From assembly GCA_025060325.1 (NCBI GenBank), contig JANXBW010000007.1, positions 105,897 through 169,896 of the forward strand: a stretch of 64,000 bases of DNA, given 5' to 3'. The notes beneath the pieces are model-generated. The model worked only from the letters and a program-made list of their open reading frames with translations, made no database searches and was not told the origin of the DNA. The translations under genes and the position numbers were made by a program. The stretch comes from Thermoguttaceae bacterium (GTDB lineage Bacteria > Planctomycetota > Planctomycetia > Pirellulales > Thermoguttaceae). Shown piece after piece: positions 54,690-62,934 of this stretch (positions are counted from its first letter, which is position 1; each line of letters opens with the position of its first letter).

Positions 54690-55961
54690 CTAAGGCCGGG
54701 ATGACTCCTCAGATTTACTCCCCTCTCGGTGATTGCGGCCATCGCGACTGCGATCTCGAGATGTCTCACTTCGTGGACGCTCAAATCGGGACTCAAGTCC
54801 CGGCGCCAGGCCGCGGGGCCTTCCAGGGCCATCACCCGGCGACGGGGAGCCTCTCCCTCCCCCCGGTGGAGCGACAGGACCAGGACCAAACGGTCCCGGA
54901 CCTCCGGGCCAAAAGCCCATCGAAGGGGGAGGGCCTCCGGGTCGACCACCGACAAAAGGCGGTTGACCTTCTGGTACCTCGGCCCACCGGGAGCGAAGGA
55001 ATTCCCACCACAGCCGGCCTGCTCTTTCCCCCGGCTCGATGCGGAAAAGTTCCTCGCGACGCTCGGGACTCAGGGTTTGCTGCAGGAAGAGGGCAAGTTC
55101 TTGTTCGCTGATGACGGGCGGCGGACCTTCCAGCGATTTGCCGGCGAATTGGCTGGCAACCAAATACCTTAACGCGCGGAAGAAGATCCGATCCTGGTCC
55201 GGCTCGGGCAAGGCGGCCACCCTGGCTCGCGTCGCCGGTGTCAGCGAAGCCAAAAGTTTCTCCCGGGCCGGCGGCTCTAAAGGGGGCAATTTCCCGGGAA
55301 AATTCAGCTGCCACCGAAGCCACAGCCAGCCCAATATTTCCCGCTGGGCCGTGGGGTTCTTGGCCGCGGCGGCAAGACTTTGCCGGATCCTCTGTCTTTG
55401 CTCCGGCGGCACATGTTCGATTAAAGCGTCCACGTATTGGGGTCCGAACTCTTCCGCCCAACGAGCAATTCCGGCCACATCCTCCGGCGTAAGCTCACCA
55501 GGGAAAAGGCGCCGATGCCACTCGCTGCGCCACTTATTCCAGAAGGCCTCCATCCGTGCTTTTTGCCGCTGACGCTCCGCGAAAAGTTCGCGAGTCCGCT
55601 CAATCCTTTCCCTCGGCGGAAGACTTTGCAGTTGGACCCTCTCGTACGGCGGGAGGCTACTTAGGAACCGGGTGTACCTCTCGGCCACGGCCATCAGGTC
55701 GGACGCTCGGCCACTAGCCTGGATCGCTTCATGCAGCTGCCGGATTTGCGCCTGGGTCTCGGCCGGAAGAGACACGAATCGTTCATGAGCCGCGAGCACT
55801 TTCCGCTTGGCAAGTGGATCCAATTTGGCAAAAGCCTCCGCCTGTGGACTAAGGTCAGAGGGTGCCATGAGTGTCGAGAAACCCCATGCGGCGGCCAGAC
55901 CCAGCCCGAGCCAAGCCGTCACCGCAAGAATCACTAATACCCGCGTGCTAACGAGGTTCAT
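54690..55961 (-). CDS. Membrane-anchored helical protein of the ECF sigma module (DUF3106-like)
   Basis: 423 residues from ATG 55961, which lies 14 nt inside the end of the anti-sigma gene, so translation is coupled. One N-terminal span (about 7-26, VLVILAVTAWLGLGLAAAW) anchors a helical domain in the periplasm (about 35-320). It carries repeated short motifs of the DUF3106 kind: FAKLDPLAKRKVLAAHERF, SLPPYERVQLQSLPPRERIE, LSPERREELFRIEPGER. From about 325 the chain is Gly/Pro-rich, then Arg/Ser/Glu-rich to the end. Third genes in sigma/anti-sigma operons often encode the sensor or a target under its own control. Here that is inference; no metal ligands stand out. Confidence 0.68.
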   Translation of the reverse strand: MNLVSTRVLVILAVTAWLGLGLAAAWGFSTLMAPSDLSPQAEAFAKLDPLAKRKVLAAHERFVSLPAETQAQIRQLHEAIQASGRASDLMAVAERYTRFLSSLPPYERVQLQSLPPRERIERTRELFAERQRQKARMEAFWNKWRSEWHRRLFPGELTPEDVAGIARWAEEFGPQYVDALIEHVPPEQRQRIRQSLAAAAKNPTAQREILGWLWLRWQLNFPGKLPPLEPPAREKLLASLTPATRARVAALPEPDQDRIFFRALRYLVASQFAGKSLEGPPPVISEQELALFLQQTLSPERREELFRIEPGERAGRLWWEFLRSRWAEVPEGQPPFVGGRPGGPPPSMGFWPGGPGPFGPGPVAPPGGGRGSPSPGDGPGRPRGLAPGLESRFERPRSETSRDRSRDGRNHREGSKSEESSRP

Positions 55962-56478
55962 CGGGCCGAGGCCCCTGTTCCTCCGCAAAGAGCTCCGAAG
56001 TATCTAAAAGCTGCAGGAACTCCCACTGCCCGATCTGTTCGTATTGGTCTAGGTGCTCAAGCAAAGGCCATTCTCGGAGAATTGCTTCTTGACTTTGCCG
56101 CCGAGAAAAGGCACTCCAGAAAAAGCCAGCCAGGGTTGCGGCCGCCAGTAAAGCGAAAGCCAGGGCGACCTGGGCAGCCCGTCGCCAGGGAAGCTCTCGC
56201 CGCTGTCGAGCTACCTCCTCTTCGGCAGCGACCGCCACCATTTCCAGTGTGGTGCGGGTCAAGCCGGGGTCGGCATCCGTCCGCTCCAAAAGGTCTAGCA
56301 TTCCCCACGTTTCTTCCAGTTGGCGAAGCAGTCGGCGGGCTTCCGGATCGGTGGCCAAAAGCACCTCCACCTGCCGGCTCGAAGCTTCGTCCAGCTCGCC
56401 GTCCAGATAAGCGCTCAGGAGGACCTCGAGGGGCTCTCCTTGCGGATAGGCGGAACTTGTCTCAAGTGGACGTGCCAT
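55948..56478 (-). CDS. Anti-sigma factor, zinc-less, single span
   Basis: 176 residues. The N-terminal part has the anti-sigma-domain look LEVLLSAYLDGELDEASSRQVEVLLATDPEARRLL but lacks the His-x3-Cys-x2-Cys zinc motif; indeed no Cys is present in the protein. One span is at about 105-122 (VALAFALLAAATLAGFFWS). A periplasmic tail follows, with EAILREWPLLEHLDQYEQIGQWEFLQLLD, matching the DxY-xxI-x-x-xEFL style seen in related planctomycete proteins. It should hold the upstream-encoded ECF sigma factor at the membrane. The sigma gene ends 152 bp upstream; the DUF3106-like gene overlaps its end by 14 nt. Confidence 0.75.
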   Translation of the reverse strand: MARPLETSSAYPQGEPLEVLLSAYLDGELDEASSRQVEVLLATDPEARRLLRQLEETWGMLDLLERTDADPGLTRTTLEMVAVAAEEEVARQRRELPWRRAAQVALAFALLAAATLAGFFWSAFSRRQSQEAILREWPLLEHLDQYEQIGQWEFLQLLDTSELFAEEQGPRPDEPR

Positions 56479-56629
56479 CGACCAAGTTATCCAAGAGTCA
56501 ACAACCTAAGCCCGCCTTTGCGACTTAGCAAACGGTGACCTTGGCTTTCCAGATCCCCGTAACCCGACCGACTCAACGCGATTCGTCAACCACCCTTCTG
56601 TCTTTATCAATCGGGCCACCACACTACCG

Positions 56630-57400
56630 TTATAGTTTGTCGGAGATACCCCCCGAGACGGCCGAATCGCTCGTATCCCCAGGCCTACCCCCCGCTGATG
56701 GCAAATCCGTTGATAAATCCGTAGCACTGCCTGTAGGCGGGATGCTCTCCGGAGATTCGCCGGTTTCCAAGTAAGGCTCTAGCACTCTGCGCAAGGCGGC
56801 CCTTGCCCGGCTAAGCAAGGCCTTCACCGCAGCCGGAGAAAGCCCCATCACTTCGCCAATTTCGGCATAACTCATCCCTTCAAATTTGTTCAGCAGGACC
56901 GCCATCCGCTGTCTTTCGTTGAGCTGACTTAAAGCCGCCCGCACCACTTCCCGAAGCTCAGCGCGATCCAGTTGGCGTGTTGGAATTGCTCCACTGCTGG
57001 CCTGAACAACCTGCTCCAGCTGAGTCGCCGAGGCCTCGCCCTCCCCCGAATCCCGGCGAGCCTCCAAACTTACCTCCCTTCTTCGCTGCTGATCTCGCAG
57101 GGCGTTTAGCGCCACATGATGGGCAATTCGGAAAAGCCACGTACAAAATTTTGCCCCTGGCTGGTAACTCTTGCGTGCACGGAACACCCGGAGGAAGACC
57201 TCCTGGACCAAATCCTCGGCCTGATGATGGCTCCCTACTAAGTGCTCGAGCACCGTTAAGAGGCGATCCTGGTAGCGCAGCACGAGCTCTTCGAAGGCCG
57301 CTGCTTTCCCTTCGCGGACTTCGAGCATCAGCCGTACGTCGGGATCGCCCAGCGCATAACGCCGCGCGGTCGACTCGCCAACGACCCAGGTCCCAGTCAC
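56630..57400 (-). CDS. ECF-type RNA polymerase sigma factor
   Basis: 256 residues from GTG 57400; region 2 begins near residue 30. Sigma-2 (about 35-105) shows FEELVLRYQDRLLTVLEHLV, HHQAEDLVQEVFLRVFRAR and FCTWLFRIAHHVALNALRD. Sigma-4 (about 150-210) shows RAALSQLNERQRMAVLLNKFEGMSY split into the usual helix pair, then IGEVMGLSPAAVKALLSRARAALRRVL, the promoter -35 recognition helix-turn-helix. A C-terminal Ser/Thr/Pro-rich tail of about 40 residues is extra. The group resembles RpoE-like ECF factors with membrane anti-sigma partners, and the anti-sigma gene follows. Confidence 0.92.
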   Translation of the reverse strand: MTGTWVVGESTARRYALGDPDVRLMLEVREGKAAAFEELVLRYQDRLLTVLEHLVGSHHQAEDLVQEVFLRVFRARKSYQPGAKFCTWLFRIAHHVALNALRDQQRRREVSLEARRDSGEGEASATQLEQVVQASSGAIPTRQLDRAELREVVRAALSQLNERQRMAVLLNKFEGMSYAEIGEVMGLSPAAVKALLSRARAALRRVLEPYLETGESPESIPPTGSATDLSTDLPSAGGRPGDTSDSAVSGGISDKL

Positions 57401-58897
57401 CGGTCTCTTTCTTTCCCGGGATCCAAAAATAACCCCGCTTTTTCGGAGTCACCTCCCAAAAGCTGTCCTTGTCCTGGTCATAACTGCTTTCTTTAGTGTA
57501 GGACCGGGTCGGTTCTGAAGCCAGTAAGCCTTGCCGGAGAGTGAGGATGAACACGACGCTTAAAATAGATCAAAGGACCCCGTGTTACGGCATTATCAAG
57601 GTTATGAAAGCAGTCCACCTCCGCGAAATTTTGCTTTCCCGCTCTTCAGAAACCGGGAGGACCGAAGACACTCATCGGTCTCCTAATTGCGGCGCACGCC
57701 GCATCCGGCTAAAAGCACACCTAATGGCCTGACCTACCTTGGTCAATCCGGTAAGAGCGGATGTTAAAACCCGTGTGCACCAGCGTTCCAAACGCCCTTC
57801 TTGTCTTTCAAACCCATAGGCTACGGGCAAGTTCCGGAGCGCGTTGTTCCGCGGCGGTAGTTCGTAGTGCAATCGTTTTAGCGATCGCCCCCTTGACTCC
57901 CCCGGACCACTTGTAGCCGAAAGGTACCAAAAGGGGCCCGCACAAACGCTAACTCCGCAAAAATGCCCTTACCCCGCCAGGTAGGACTTCCCTACTTTTC
58001 CCCTGACCAGGCCGACGAAAGTTAACCAGTCGCTTTAACTCGTCCGAGAAAACAGCTCAGTGACAGCAAACTTAGAAGAACCGCTGGGTTGCGCCGCCAA
58101 AACACCTGCAACCGCGGCCAAAACGGTGCGGCCATATCTTCCCAGGAAGCGGCAGGTTCGATCCGCAGGGGAGTAGCCCCCGGGCAAACAGGCTTGGAGT
58201 AGCACATTTCTCGTCTAATCCAGATAAAAGCCTTAGGTGCCTTATTTCCGGACGCTCCTGGCGAACTCTTCCGACCAGCACGGGTCGTCCCCCGGACCCG
58301 GCAACCTGCGCCGAACCCCTTAAAGGCCCCGGTTCCCCGGGCAAAAGGAAGGCACGGAAAAAAACCGTAAGCCATCATCACACACCTCGCCATCATGCGA
58401 GATAATCACCGGCTGGGAATGGAGCCCGGGGAAATCTTGCAAGGTCTTGTACGAGACTCCACCGGGGGGACAAAGCCATCGTTAGGCCCAGGCGAGTGTG
58501 TTTTTCTTTCGAGAGCGGGCGAGTCTGGATTCGGATTGTTGAGGGCTCCCTAGGGTCGGACCGCCACGCCGGAGATACTGACCCGTCGAGGAAACCTGAG
58601 AAAGGTTTAGCCGGGGCTACCAATCGCTTAAGGGCAAGAGTTGGTAAAATGAAAAAGTGTGAGTTTTTCGATTACACTTGGTGTATCGAAAAGAACGCTT
58701 GGGCGGCCTCGTCACTCTCCGTCTGGGTTAGAAAAGCAGTCGCTGGGCTTGCGAGGCCCAAGGTCGGAGCGTAGAGAGCTGGGCCATAACGGATCCGGTC
58801 CGCTTCCTATAAAGTCGCTCGTAAGGAGTGGGAAGTCCTGGCAGGGTGGTTCACGCGGGTAGGCCCAGTCACCCTCTAAAGGGAGGAGGTTACGCCG
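57401..58897. other. Long divergent spacer, about 1.5 kb
   Basis: Between the sigma factor gene (minus) and the winged-helix gene (plus). No frame with a ribosome site and recognisable domain. The sigma operon promoter, possibly self-recognised, should be near 57420-57540. No tRNA or repeat seen. Confidence 0.45.
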
Positions 58898-59131
58898 ATG
58901 GATAACGACACCAAAACCAACACTCCGTACGAATGGGTCATCGGCGACACCGCAGGAGCCGTATGGAAGGTCCTCCACGAGCGCGGCCCTATGCCGATCT
59001 CGCATCTGGTCAAAGCGGTGGAGCGGCCTCGCGACTTGGTGATGCAGGCTTTGGGCTGGCTGGCTAGGGAAGATAAACTGCAGTTTGAAGAGGACAAGCG
59101 TCGCCGCCTGGTTAAACTCAAGGAAAGTTAG
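58898..59131 (+). CDS. Small winged helix-turn-helix protein (DUF2582-like)
   Basis: 77 residues; a strong GGAGGAGG lies 8 nt before the ATG. The whole protein is one winged helix: WVIGDTAGAVWKVLHERGP (helix 1), PISHLVKAVERPRDLVMQALGWLARE (helix-turn-helix), then KLQFEEDKRRRLVKL (wing). The DUF2582 family has this size and pattern. No ligand domain is attached, so it probably acts as a DNA- or protein-binding module. It stands alone in long spacers with a likely terminator 8 nt after the stop, indicating a monocistronic gene. Confidence 0.8.
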   Translation: MDNDTKTNTPYEWVIGDTAGAVWKVLHERGPMPISHLVKAVERPRDLVMQALGWLAREDKLQFEEDKRRRLVKLKES

Positions 59132-59138
59132 GCTCGAA

Positions 59139-59168
59139 GGGCTCGGCAGGGGTCCAGCCCGACTTTTT
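59139..59168 (+). terminator. Putative terminator after the winged-helix gene
   Basis: GGGCT pairs with AGCCC across a 12-nt loop and is followed by GACTTTTT, beginning 8 nt after the stop codon. Confidence 0.5.
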
Positions 59169-59432
59169 GGCAGAGCGTTCGGGTGCAAATTTTCGAACCT
59201 TCCCGGTTTATGGGACAACTACGAGAGACTAACGGAATCTCGAGAGACGGGGCCTCGCCTTTCAGCTAGCCGGAAGATCCAAAGCAATCGGGACAAATTC
59301 AGAAAGCCCGAGGGCAAACTGGGGTAATTGGAAAAGAAACTGAGGTGCCACCTCGTGCGGAGCAATCTCAGAGGGCCGGAATCCGCGGGCCCATTGTGTC
59401 ATCACATTTGACCAATCCTCTCGCAACGCGGA
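59169..59432. other. Intergenic spacer, about 265 bp
   Basis: No gene. It should hold the promoter of the STN-like gene. Confidence 0.4.
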
Positions 59433-60602
59433 ATGCGCAGGTCAAATCTCTTAATAAGGACATTTCTGCCTATTCTTCTTGTCCTAATTCAAGGAAGCTG
59501 GCTGGTTTTCGCCGCCGGGTTAGTGCTGCCGCTGCCTGACCGGCCAGCAACTGCCTTTCTGGCGGGGCCCCAGTTAGAGCGTCGGTTACAAGACCGAGTG
59601 ACCGTAGGATTTACTGAGCAAACTTTCCGCCGAGTCCTCCGCTCCCTAAGCCAAGGATATCAAATTGCCGTTTTCCTTGACCGCCGGGTTGATCCTGACC
59701 GCGTCATCACGCTGGTTGAGCGCGACATCTCCGTCCGGGAAGTATTGACTCGCTTGGCCGAGCTTGGGGAGGGGGAAGTGGTCTGGGTTGGCCCGGTTGC
59801 CTACGTTGCTCCCCGTGAGAAAGGTTGGCAGGCCTTGGCCGGGGCGGAACTTTGCCAGCAACTTACGGAAAACTTTCCACCCCCCCAGCGTCAAGCATGG
59901 CAACAAGTTTCCCCCCTAGCCTGGCCGGACTTTTCCACCCCGCGAGACCTCATCGTTAGTCTGGTTCGCCAAATTGGTTGGGACGTTACTTCGCCAGAAC
60001 TGATTCCACACGATTTGTGGGCGGCCCAGGAATTACCACCGCTTGCCCTGGCGGAGAAGTTAGGCCTTCTTCTTGCCCCATTCGATCTCCGCCCCGTGCC
60101 CGATTCCTCTCGGCGGAAGGTGGAACTTGTGCCGATAGATTCGGCCGTGCGGTGGCGGCGGATGTATCGCTGGCCGCTTCCTCAAATTGCCGGACCTGAA
60201 GCTCTGACGCAACTTGTCCCTAAAGCCCAGTGGGAGGTTCGGGGCAATTGGCTGGTGGTGTTAGCCGATTGGTCCGAACACCGACGGTTAATGGAACTGG
60301 GCGATACTCCGCGACGCCGGCCGGAGCCACCGAAAAGGCCCGGCAGCGAACGTTTGTACACAATCCGCCAGGCCCGAGGACGATTCGAATCAGTCATGCG
60401 CCAACTGGCTACTGCGTTGGGGCTGGAGATCCGTTTCGATTACGAAGGTTTAACTCGAGCTGGCATTGCTCCGGACACACCCGTCGCTTTTTCTGTAGAA
60501 AATGCCACGACCGAAGAATTGCTCCGCGCCGCGACGAAAGCTGCCGGCTGCGACTTCCGCCTCGAGGGCAACGTCCTCTTTGTTTTCCCCGCCAAGCGTT
60601 AA
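59433..60602 (+). CDS. Exported protein with STN-like (secretin/TonB short N-terminal) domains
   Basis: 389 residues. A signal peptide (about 1-28, IRTFLPILLVLIQGSWLVFA) is followed by VTVGFTEQTFRRVLRSLSQGYQIAVFLDRRVDPDRVITL and DISVREVLTRLAEL, a clear STN-type beta-alpha-beta unit (about 50-105), and VVWVGPVAYVAP. A related unit recurs at the C-terminus (about 310-387): TIRQARGRFESVMRQLATALGLEIRFDYEGL, then FSVENATTEELLRAATKAAGCDFRLEGNVLFVF. No secretin channel or TonB barrel follows, so it is a stand-alone periplasmic protein with two STN-like domains. The ribosome site is weak. Such units bind partner proteins in secretion or signalling; the partner is unknown. Confidence 0.68.
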   Translation: MRRSNLLIRTFLPILLVLIQGSWLVFAAGLVLPLPDRPATAFLAGPQLERRLQDRVTVGFTEQTFRRVLRSLSQGYQIAVFLDRRVDPDRVITLVERDISVREVLTRLAELGEGEVVWVGPVAYVAPREKGWQALAGAELCQQLTENFPPPQRQAWQQVSPLAWPDFSTPRDLIVSLVRQIGWDVTSPELIPHDLWAAQELPPLALAEKLGLLLAPFDLRPVPDSSRRKVELVPIDSAVRWRRMYRWPLPQIAGPEALTQLVPKAQWEVRGNWLVVLADWSEHRRLMELGDTPRRRPEPPKRPGSERLYTIRQARGRFESVMRQLATALGLEIRFDYEGLTRAGIAPDTPVAFSVENATTEELLRAATKAAGCDFRLEGNVLFVFPAKR

Positions 60603-61366
60603 AGAGCGTGCGGCTTTTCGTGTCGATTTATCTGGTTAACGCGGACTCCTCCAGGTTCTAAGGCCACATCGGCGCCGCGGCTGCCGATTCTCAATGTCTT
60701 TTCGAAAGCATCCCAGGCGAGAGCTCCGCCTAGCTTGAATAACTTAAGGCACGACACCACTTTGTGCCTTTAAGGGGAGAGTGATGAGGAATGGTTAGCG
60801 AGCCCACGTTCGCGGAAGACCTGACCGTGGACAAACACGAGCGAAGGGATTAGACACACTTTCGGAGAAAGCTCGAGGGTGTGAGAGAATGTTAGAAGCT
60901 GCAAAAGCGATTTGATTACACCTCTACGGGGTAGGTGCGACCGATTTCTCTAGATGTCCACGTAACGGCGCAAATGCCTTCCCCGCGGTGTAAGACCTTA
61001 AGGAGGAACGACTTGGGCGCATAGGTCCCATTTAATGCAAAAATTCCACAAGAATAAACAAATGATCCAAGTTGTGATTTCGAAAAATTCCTCCTAAAAC
61101 TCCTAATCTTACCTATCTTCCCGAGGGACTCATTTTTTCTGTTTGCCCCTCTTGACACCCTTTGCGTGCGCGGTATTTTATGACGGCGCGTGTGTCGCCC
61201 AAAGGCCGACCTGCGCACGCAAGCCTAAGTCCTCGCGACGTATCCCCCAGTTGACTACGAACCATCGGCCTAAGAGAAAAGCCTGCCTAACAAGTGGCTT
61301 CAGTTCCCGGGAGGCGCTGGGTCCGTCCTGTGGTGTTGGTTGTGGTTTGAGGTTTCACACCCGTTT
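60603..61366. other. Intergenic spacer, about 765 bp
   Basis: No gene recognised. A relatively AT-rich segment near 61030-61140 lies about 240 bp before the Cys-rich repeat gene and may carry its promoter with a long leader. Confidence 0.45.
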
Positions 61367-61373
61367 AAGGAGG
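61367..61373 (+). promoter_or_regulatory. Near-perfect ribosome binding site of the Cys-rich gene
   Basis: AAGGAGG at 7-nt spacing from ATG 61381. It is among the strongest sites in the window and suggests high expression. Confidence 0.85.
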
Positions 61374-61380
61374 TTGCACC

Positions 61381-61800
61381 ATGAAGCGTTGGATGCTGCT
61401 GAGTGTGGTCGCTTTGGGGCTGGTTGGCCTGATGCTCGCCACCGCCGATGCGGGCATTCTGCGAACCTGCCGGCCGGTGACCACCTGCGCGGTTGTCACC
61501 TGTAAGCCCGTCACTACCTGTGCCGCGGTCACCTGCAGGCCCGTCACCACTTGTGCAGCAGTCACTTGCAAGCCCGTTACCACGTGTGCTGCCGTCACTT
61601 GCAAGCCTGTGACCACCTGTGCGGCGGTGACTTGCAAGCCGGTCACCACGTGCGCCGTAGTCACCTGCAAGCCGGCCACCTGCTGCCCGGCTACCTGCTG
61701 CCGGCCCCGGCTCCTTCGCCGGTGCTGCTGCATGACTTGCTGTGCCGCGGTTGAAGCCCCGGCGGAGGAAAAGCCGGCTGAAGAGGGAAAGCAGGGCTAA
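61381..61800 (+). CDS. Secreted Cys-rich protein with 11-residue tandem repeats
   Basis: 139 residues, no family recognised. A signal peptide (about 1-24, LLSVVALGLVGLMLATADA) is followed by six near-identical repeats of 11 residues, consensus KPVTTCAAVTC (residues 31-96), each with two Cys at positions 6 and 11. Then come a degenerate copy KPATCCPATCC, a basic RPRLLRRCCC segment with Cys clusters, and an acidic EAPAEEKPAEEGKQG tail. Cys alternates at 4- and 5-residue gaps, so side chains could line one face of a thin beta structure, crosslink by disulphides or bind metal. A strong ribosome site suggests abundant synthesis. A structural envelope or metal-binding role is only a guess. Confidence 0.82.
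   Translation: MKRWMLLSVVALGLVGLMLATADAGILRTCRPVTTCAVVTCKPVTTCAAVTCRPVTTCAAVTCKPVTTCAAVTCKPVTTCAAVTCKPVTTCAVVTCKPATCCPATCCRPRLLRRCCCMTCCAAVEAPAEEKPAEEGKQG
61471..61668 (+). repeat. 33-bp tandem repeat, six copies
   Basis: Six in-frame units encode the 11-residue KPVTTCAAVTC motif. Synonymous third-position changes are frequent between units while the residues are almost constant, so the protein repeat is under selection. The reverse strand is open across the same region only because of the repeat. Confidence 0.9.
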
Positions 61801-62934
61801 TTCCCTCGCTCAACTTGGGCGGTGGTGCCTTTACACCTGCTTGGAAATGTAGTCGGTAAAGAAAACCCGTGGCTTGGCCGCTCGACCAAAGTCGTCCTTG
61901 GGAGAGCGGGTTTCGGTTAATGTCAGCACTGAGGACGGTCACACCAGCCCGCGCTGACAGAGGTGAGCGTGGGCCTCAGTGGAAGCGGATGGCATTTCTC
62001 CGGTAAGGACCAGCACTCCCGGCGACAACAAACCCTGATCGGATTCTTGGCCAGCGCAAGGTTGGCCATCCGCCCCTTATACCTCGAGGCTGGGTCGATT
62101 CGTTTCGACCTAGCCTTTTCTTGTTTTTAAACAGCTCCACTCGGGAGAGATGGCGCAAGTACCTGAACTTGATCTCGCCAAATAAAAAGGTTCGGCTTTT
62201 TTTACGACTTATGCTAGCAACTTGCCTAGCCCTAAACTTCCGCTGTGGAGCTATTTAAGCAAGGCCGGCTTAGTCTCGCGTAGCTAACTGCTAATCAGCG
62301 GATTGAAACGGTTACAACTTTAGGCGAAAAGCGTGCCCCCTCGATTTCGAACAACACGTGGGCCGAAACTCCCCACGGACATTAAGCCTGCGCTCCCGAC
62401 CCAGGCGTGCCCCCTACCCCATGGGCTGTCCTGCGCCGCCTAGGCAAATTCGCCTCCGTTTACGCCTCTCGGACGCTATCTCTTCCCGTCTCGGCGGGCG
62501 ATCCGTTAGGGCCGAAGGCTCTTCTGATTCCGAACGGTTCTCGGCCCCACACGGCTTGCCGAATGAGCCGTCATTAAGCTCGCAAAAGAAGACATAACTT
62601 GGCAGCTGAACCTGCATCCCGTTGCTAAGCCCGGGGAATACCCACAACTCAGAAATCGCTGTTTGCCATTTCTGGACGAAGCCAACTAGCGTTTAGCCCA
62701 AGGCGGTCTCCCTCGGCCAAAAGGATCACTCTGGCAAGCACCGATGGGAGTAGGGTCGTTTTAACGCGAAAAGTTTTCGACTTGGGGATAGAAGCGACGA
62801 TAACGGCGCTTAAGTCCACCGTTGAGAGTTGAGCAATCTTAAACAACGTGTAAACAACCATTACCGAGTCTAATCCGGCTGCACGACCAAAGCAGCCGTT
62901 TGCCTAAGTCACGGTGTATCGCGCTCTTTGGAGG
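61801..62934. other. Convergent spacer, about 1.1 kb
   Basis: Between the Cys-rich repeat gene and the glycosidase. Small frames on both strands are shadows without motifs. No terminator with a T-run was found right after either stop. Confidence 0.45.

Noticed and set aside
61365..61733. Minus-strand frame of 122 residues with QVTAAQVVTGL repeats over the Cys-rich gene
   Set aside because: It is the mirror of the 33-bp repeat: a repeat length divisible by three keeps all frames open. It has no ribosome site, while the plus strand has AAGGAGG and a signal peptide.
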